64,000 bases of DNA, from assembly GCA_021234155.1 (NCBI GenBank), contig JAJEKV010000087.1, forward strand, positions 2,721,242 to 2,785,241, in the 5' to 3' direction. This DNA is from Isoetes taiwanensis. Its lineage: Eukaryota; Streptophyta; Lycopodiopsida; Isoetales; Isoetaceae. The notes beneath the pieces were generated by a model that worked only from the letters and a program-made list of their open reading frames with translations, made no database searches and was not told the origin of the DNA. Below, piece by piece: positions 57,709-64,000 of this stretch. Within the stretch, counting starts at the first letter, position 1, and every line of letters starts with the position of its first letter. Made by a program: the position numbers and the translations under genes.

Positions 57709-59640
57709 TCAAGTGGAGATATCAGTGTATAGCTGGCCGTGTGTAAAGACATTTGTCTGCAAGTCAACAACAACACGATCCATTGTTAGTGAGAAATTGG
57801 CAGAAGAACAATACCTTCTTATAAGAGGAGCTATTGTGTTCTTTGGAGATAATAAGATAAGGACGTCTTGTCTATTTCGTATGCGCGTAAGCGCCGTGTA
57901 TAGTTGACTGTGTGCAAAGACATTTGTTTGTAAGTCAAGGACGGCACGATCCAATGTTAGTCCCTGACAGCTATTGAAGGTGGTAGCATATGCAAGTCAC
58001 AGTGGCAGTTGACGTCTATGGATAGTCCACGGCCTGTTCTCCGGTTGATAGAAGAAATCAGTTCTGGAAATTGGGTATGTGCAATCAGTCGATTGTGTTA
58101 TTAAGGTCAATACTTTTACCATTACAAACTTATCATGCATCGACGTGATCATGACCCTTGCATTTTTTACGAGGCCTTTTTCTGTATCAAGTAATTTCAT
58201 AATGTGGCATATCGCACCTACTTTGAGCTCGAGTTCATGGTCAGGGATGCCATAATGAGTGAAGTTATTGAGAAAATTTGATGCCGCATAAGGGTGGTTG
58301 TGGATGGGTTCGTCTTGTTCACTAATGTGATCGTGGCTATAGTATTTTTTGCTTTGGTTGGGAACCTTGCCTAGCGTATGCTCATTGAAATTCGTGGCAT
58401 TTTTGTCGATGGGCGACAAAAAGACTCATTTCTCACAGTCGGTTGGATTCCTCAAGATATCAGATTGATAGAGAAATATTTCTGCATCTGCATTGACAGT
58501 AGTTGTATTAAATATATCCAGAGAAACTGTTGTTTCCTCCTAGTTCTCTCCTATGTAATCAACATATTGCATCAGCTCGGGATCTCCTGCATTTCATATT
58601 AGTTGTTTTAATCTCAGCACATGAAATGTTTGCCATAATGGTGATGATTTTATAGATGCATTAATTGCTGCAGCCTTGACTCCTACTTTTACAACGGGTG
58701 CTACTTGTCTAAAATCTCCAGAAGCTATAAGGTGCTTTCCTCCGAAGGGTAAATTATTTCTACAAAGTTGTTGCAATAGCTTGTTCACGCTCTCTATGAC
58801 TGCTTTATTAGCCATTGGGAACTTGTCCCAAATTATGGCCTTTGCTGCAATAAGAAGTTGAGCTGCTCCTGAATCCCAGGCCTACATTATTTTCTATAAC
58901 AGGAATTTGGAAAAGTGAGTGTGCAGTTCGTCCCCCTTGGAATTGGAGAGCTGCAAGTGTTGTTGTGCCACACGGATGTTTTGGTTCCCCTGTATGAATA
59001 CGCATATGCAATTGAGAACAAATGTTTTTCCCGTACCAGCCTTGCCATTTACAAATATTGGGTGTTCGCTTTGAGGTTGTTCTAGTGCTGCTTGTATTTA
59101 GCTATATATTTCTAATTGATTAACATACATTATGCTCGACATCTCCATTGCAGTATTTAAATATGTTGCATGGTTAGGGAATGTGGCCAATTCATGCATT
59201 ACATCTCTTGCAACACAAGCATGTAATTGCAAGCCAAAAGCTACAATGTTAGTACCATGTTGAGTTAGTGTGTTATTGATCAAATGGAGAGATTCATTGA
59301 ATGCAACCGCCTCATTGTTTGAATAATGATCTATTAGGTCACGACTCATATGTATCCGAAACCTATTCCATATTTCGATCGTTGGTGCTTGATCAAGTAA
59401 GACCATCGTGAATAGAAATCATAATTGTATGGGACTCAGGGACAATGATGTTGCTTCTTCCATAACTAGTGTTGCCTCGTTATGTGCTGCGAGGAGTCCT
59501 TGTGCCTCTGCAGCTTGTTGGTACATGTCATATTGTTGATCATTCGCAATTTTGAGATCATCCCATGCTCTTACAGATCGATGTAGCAAGATTTGTAGGT
59601 AGAATGCTTCACCAACTCGAGGCAATAGGAGACGTATCCT
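57709..59640 (-). pseudogene. Helitron helicase domain (Pif1-like), broken
   Basis: C-terminal half of a Helitron RepHel protein, the helicase used in rolling-circle transposition. Reading leftward: MPRVGEAFYLQILLHRSVRAW and EAQGLLAAHNE (59625-59419), then GKAGTGKT (Walker A, 59046-59023), TTTLAALQFQGGRTAHSLF, IIWDKFPM at motif II, FGGKHLIASGDFRQVAPVV (motif III), HELELKVGAICHIMKLLD, and LDLQTNVFAHSQLYTALTR (motifs V/VI). Motif II should be WDE; here it is WDK (Glu to Lys at 58822-58824). Frameshifts separate at least six pieces. A partial second copy of the last motif (VDLQTNVFTHGQLYT) lies at the left end, a small internal duplication. Confidence 0.9.
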
Positions 59641-60636
59641 ACATATAATTGGTTGTCTTGATCTCTTTCTAACAATGTTTCTTGTAAATCCTGGCGGTCT
59701 CTGTTCTTTGTTCTACATTTGCTAATAAAGATTGTGGAACATGTTGTGCATGTAGATTATTCCTTAACGATGGTTCAACCACAGGTTGGCTCTCTTCAGT
59801 TACTTAAAAATTGGCAGTATCAAATCCCTTGTATATATAACCGTAAAGATAAGAGAACACGTGCACTGTAGAAGCAATGTCTACCGTGATATGACAATCC
59901 AGTTTATGGAGCAAGAACACATTATAAGGAACTACCCACATTAGGGTAGCCCTTAATGACGAAAGTTCGCCAAATGGCTATTTTTTTAGGGTATAGAGAA
60001 ATTTTGACGCTATGGTTTAGTAGGGCCCATTATAGATGAAAAAAATAAAATTAGCCAACTTTTCAACAATCAAATCTCACTCCACTTGAAAATTCGCCAC
60101 ATCCACTAAGCATCATAACTATGGATTCGCCTTATCCTCTACCCTCATTCTCGAAGATTTCTTAAGGAATCCCCTAATATTCTAGGCTTTCTTCATAACC
60201 TAATCTATTCTCCATATCCATCCAGCTACATATGATAATTTAAGAGTTATTTTTGTAGCTGAAGAAAATAGATTAGCCAACTTTTCTACAAACAAATCTC
60301 ACTCCACTTAAAAATTCGCCACATCCATTAAGCGTCATAACTATAGATTTGCCTTATCCTCTACCCTTCTTCTTGAAGATTTCTTAAGGAATCGCCTAAT
60401 ATTTTAGGCTTTCTTCATAACTAATCTATTCTCCATATCCATCCAAGTACATATGATAATTTTTGTAGCTATTGTGTTTCAAATACTTCTAAGGATGCAC
60501 TGGAGAGCATTTTTTTACAGACCTCCCTTTTAATAGATTTGTTTTATCTACAAGGACAAGCCGCGTTCTCATTTGCAAAGGTTAAGTTGTGGTATTGCAT
60601 CATGCAACTATAATTATAATGTGTTTGTGTCCTTGA
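59641..60636. other. Gap between Helitron helicase and Rep parts
   Basis: No Helitron coding is recognisable where the HUH nuclease would be expected. Much of it is AT-rich and includes a diverged duplication. Confidence 0.45.
60050..60470. repeat. Diverged tandem duplication, about 230-bp period
   Basis: Copies beginning ATTAGCCAACTTTTC near 60050 and 60282 share AATCTCACTCCACTT, AAAATTCGCCACATCCA and CTAATCTATTCTCCATATCC. No coding. Confidence 0.75.
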
Positions 60637-61190
60637 TTAAATATGGATGCCGGTGAATAAAATTTCACATAGAAATTGCGCGTGGAAAATAAAGACACTT
60701 AAATCTTGGCAAAATAATATTGGCCATGATTCGCCTAGATTTCTATAAAAAATATTCATGTCTAGAAAACATTCGTCGGCTTCTAAATTATGCTTGGACA
60801 AATTTGGCTTTAAGGGCAACCCACGCAACAATCTCATGCAAGTCTCATGCAACAATCTCATCCTATACCACTGCAACTGCGTGAGATTATACTCGTTTGT
60901 AGGTCCCCAACCTAATGTGCCTTGTGGGTAGAATAGAGGGTACTGAAGTGACTCATACATGGGATCAAGAATGTTTATAAAGATCGGCTTGGTTTCGCAC
61001 CCAAAGCCGGCAATTCGAGGCCTACTGTCGATTGTCTTGTTGACTTCAGCGATAGCCGCTATCTCGTTGCTTGCAATAGCTCCTTCAATTGTTATGTATG
61101 CTGATGGCACATGCATGCTTCCCATAGTCTAGAGATTTTGAATAAATGGATTTATTTGATCAAGAATTGAACCAATAGTTGCAATCCATT
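60637..61190 (-). pseudogene. Helitron Rep N-terminal fragment
   Basis: INILDPMYESLQYPLFYPQG and GWGPTNEYNLTQLQWYRMRL match the conserved block upstream of the HUH nuclease in plant Helitron proteins (DPxYDPLQYPLLFPxGxxGW). The open frame runs 61125-60637 and similar coding continues to about 61190, where a LINE tail interrupts it. The HUH motif and Tyr residues are not present. Same strand and order as the helicase pieces at 57709-59640, so they are parts of one element. Confidence 0.82.
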
Positions 61191-61198
61191 GGAATGGT

Positions 61199-62050
61199 TT
61201 TTTTTTTTTTTTTTTTTTTAAGGACGACAAACTTTATTGAAACTCCAAGCCAAAAGCAAAATACAAATGCAGAGGTGGGAATAAAGTCTCAGAGGATAAT
61301 CATGTTCCACTGAGTAGAACCACCAGCCTATGCATAAGACAACACACTCAAATAAGACTCAAATATCAACTGTCGCTTGGCAGGAGCAAGCGAAGAGCAA
61401 TGGTAAGCCTTAACGATTCTAGCTTGTGCGTCCTGGAGGACAATTGCAGGAGGAATATCCAAACCCTGAAAGATAGACAGTCTTCTGCGCTTCCAGATGG
61501 ACCACAACAAGCATCCTGATGCTAAATGAAATGCTTGGCTTCGCAACTTATTCCAAGTATCCGGATAGATAGCCAGAAGCACTTGCTGACTCGTCAATGT
61601 CACATGAAAAAGAGAAAGCAGCCAAGACCAAACAGGCTGGAGATGAACACACAAAAAGAAACAATGCTCAATGGTCTCGTCCCTGTGCTTGCACAGTGGG
61701 CAGAGTGCTGACACTCGAGGATCAAATCTGTGGACAAGCACGTTCACACGAGGGCATCTGTGAAAAATCTGCCACCAAAGCACAGCCACCTTAGGATGGA
61801 GTAGTTTATCCCAAGCCCAAGTCCACATACGTCTCCAATTAGGAGGTGAAAGCTGAAGGGGCCACCTAGTGGATGGCGGAAGGATATCACTATTGACAAG
61901 CAGCCTATACATAGAATTCACAAGCCTATGCTCATGAATACTCTGGTGGGCAACCCACATGCACCCTTCAATAGCCTCTGGAGCAACCAAGGCAGAGTAC
62001 TAGCAACCTTTTGCCAAATAGGTCTATCCCATCGAGACAATGAGAATTTT
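61199..62050 (-). pseudogene. LINE 3' fragment with long poly-A tail
   Basis: On the plus strand it starts with a T-run of about 21 (61199-61219), the poly-A tail. The open frame 61990-61328 encodes the L1-type ORF2 C-terminus: WTWAWDKLLHPKVAVLWWQI and FHRCPRVNVLVHRFDPRVS precede the zinc-binding ALCPLCKHRDETIEHCFFLC. WSWLLSLFHVTLTSQQVLLA and SIWKRRRLSIF follow. It is more intact (220 codons) than the copies at 39259 and 45299, to which it is related. It is inserted in the Helitron upstream of Rep. The 5' border is approximate. Confidence 0.86.
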
Positions 62051-64000
62051 GTTTGAAAGATTTGCCATATTGTGGTGATTGTTCAAATTTCAGAGAATTT
62101 GGCAGTTTCTGCAATAGTCCAGAACTGCATTCTTGAGTTTTCCTAGCATAAACAGACCTAAACCTTGTTAAAATTGGAAGTGGCTTGCCTATATATGATA
62201 GAACACATTGATTTGTATGTTTTCAGTTTTGGTTGCTATCCTCTAACATCCGTGGAAGCCGCCAAACCCCATTCTGTTAAAAAATGCTGCTTACGGTTTA
62301 GGAATTATTTCTCTTTTATTATTACAGGTTTTGGCTTAATTCTTGTGGCCATGAGTTGTTAACTATATGAAATACAATGTCATGTTTTTTTGGAGTGTGC
62401 ATAAGTTATATCAACTTTCAAATTTAATAGAGAACTTCTTATACAGAATCTTGGACAAAATTATATGTTAAAATCCTCCAAATCACCATCTATAAGTATC
62501 ACGAAGGTAATGAAGGATGCATTCTACTTATATCTACATAGAAAATTACTCTATCAACTTGCATATAGTGTAATTAGGGTTTAACCATGCAATTAACTAG
62601 ATTTAAAGATGATGTACAGCCACATGATTAACACATTAGAGGTTAAAAATTTGAGTTAATTCTAAAATTATAGGTTGAAGACTGAGGATTTACATAGCTA
62701 GTGATGTTTATTGATGAATGAACGTGAAGATCTTGAAGTTTAACTATGAGAATCAATAATTAGACCACATGACCTTTGATGCGTCTTTCTCAGCTTTGTA
62801 GAGAACACGCTACATTTCTCCAAATAAGCCTTCCAAATGGTTCAATAATGTGACAAGGGACATATATATAGGTCCACTATGTAGGTTGTGTAGCCTTCTT
62901 GCAAAAAAAATACGGAGAAACATAGTTATTTCTTAGTAGTATAAAACTAGTATATTGGAGTTTTAGTAGGATATTGTTACATATAGGTCATCTTTCATGT
63001 ACACTATATTTTTCATGAATGCGGGCCTTCCTTTGCAATATAACTCTCAATTTTCATATTGAAATAACATATTATTTGGAAGATACGAATATAATTAAGC
63101 ATGGACCATTTATGGTCCATAACTAGACCAATTGTATAGAGCATATATCTCTGTCTAACCCTATCCATTTTGTCCCTATAATAATACCATGTTGTGAGTG
63201 GAAGTCCATGTAGATTCCTTGGTGAATAAGTGCCTCATAAATTCACAGTTGTTTGTGCTTAAATATTGCCCTTAAATTATGGAAGCTCGTCTAACCAACC
63301 AATTTTATCCTATAGCGAACTGTACATATAATCTCTATTCCAAATTTGGGATCAAAATTGATTAAGATGTTGTCCCTATTAATTTTTAAACTTCCAGTCT
63401 TGTGGACCAATAATGGTCTGTAGTTGAACTGCACATAGCAGTCTAACTTGACTTTTTATGGTCATAAACTTTCATATTTTTCTTTGAACTTTTTGGATTG
63501 ATTTTATAACATGGGACATTTTGAGAGTGTGACTTTCCAAAGTCACATCTCCAGGCATAAATCTAGAATAAACATAGAAGACATATATGAAGTTAATGCT
63601 GTAAAGATAAATCCAAATCTTAAGGTTATGCTATTTTCAATTACTCAAGTAAATCAGAAGCTATTCATATCCCAAAATTGAACTTGAGATCGATCAACAT
63701 AAGGAAGTTATTTATTTTAAATGGACCTATGAACCAGTAATGGGCTCAGGTACAGAAATCTTTCTTGATTTCTTGTGACCATGTCTTTTGCATTTTTAAT
63801 GAGCTTGTTTTTGCATTGGTTTCATATCATTTTCAACTTTCATACTATGATTTTTTGGAGGATATCATAGGGTAACTTTTGCTCTATATGCGGAAATATG
63901 AATCATTATTACAAGTTCCCTAAACTTAAGATAAAAAATGAAAGCTCAAAAATCAAATTCAAGGCCAGCCAATATTTTTATGGGATGGAGGAACTTGTCA
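62051..64000. other. No gene recognised
   Basis: About 2 kb of AT-rich sequence with no open frame above 65 codons and no recognisable motif. Repeated ATGGTCCATAACTAGACC and GACCAATAATGGTC type phrases suggest old repeat DNA. Confidence 0.4.

Overview
This is nuclear DNA of a land plant. Two intact-looking multi-exon genes have GT-AG introns and plant-type products (an aldo-keto reductase and a LARP6-type La-related protein). A truncated plant glutamate-receptor-like gene is also present. Nearly everything else is transposable elements, mostly decayed. The sequence does not fix the species. The density and age of the elements suggest a large, TE-rich genome (fern, gymnosperm or similar), which is only a weak inference.

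Layout. 1-8.2 kb: gene-bearing flank with the GLR relic (2759-3568, minus) and the aldo-keto reductase (5817-7063, plus). 8,213-31,514: one 23.3-kb minus-strand Ty3/gypsy element bounded by TG..CA LTRs and the 5-bp duplication ACAAG. A second LTR element (12,463-25,264, duplication GGCAT) sits inside its pol. A third, non-autonomous one (20,927-23,991, duplication ACACC, two 701-bp LTRs that look identical) sits inside an LTR of the second. A 246-bp MITE with a 9-bp duplication sits in the outer gag. The outer pol is unusual: an extra RNase H lies between protease and RT, and the ordinary RT-linked RNase H has lost its first catalytic Asp.

31.5-34.4 kb: a Ty1/copia RNase H fragment and unassigned sequence. 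34.4-47.4 kb: a large imperfect palindrome whose arms each carry CACTA TNP2 transposase relics, an open ORF that is clearly a histone H3-fold domain, three copies of a roughly 195-bp hairpin repeat, and a Ty3 gag-protease block. LINE fragments lie in the spacer and in one arm, and one arm also has an unknown 361-codon reading frame. 47.4-50.5 kb: a decayed Ty1/copia element, plus strand.

50.5-64 kb: repeat-derived sequence, then the LARP6-like gene (53,050-56,536, ten coding exons, PAM2 motif, La motif, RRM-like domain, Gly/Arg tract, SUZ-C-like end). Upstream of it lie a TATA box and a tRNA-Trp-like relic. A broken Helitron (Rep fragment and Pif1-like helicase, minus strand) and a LINE 3' end follow. 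The last 2 kb show nothing I can assign.

Only the two protein-coding genes look functional. The most interesting items are the histone-H3-like ORF kept open in both palindrome arms while the neighbouring transposase decayed, and the PR-RNaseH-RT-RNaseH-INT order of the outer Ty3 element.
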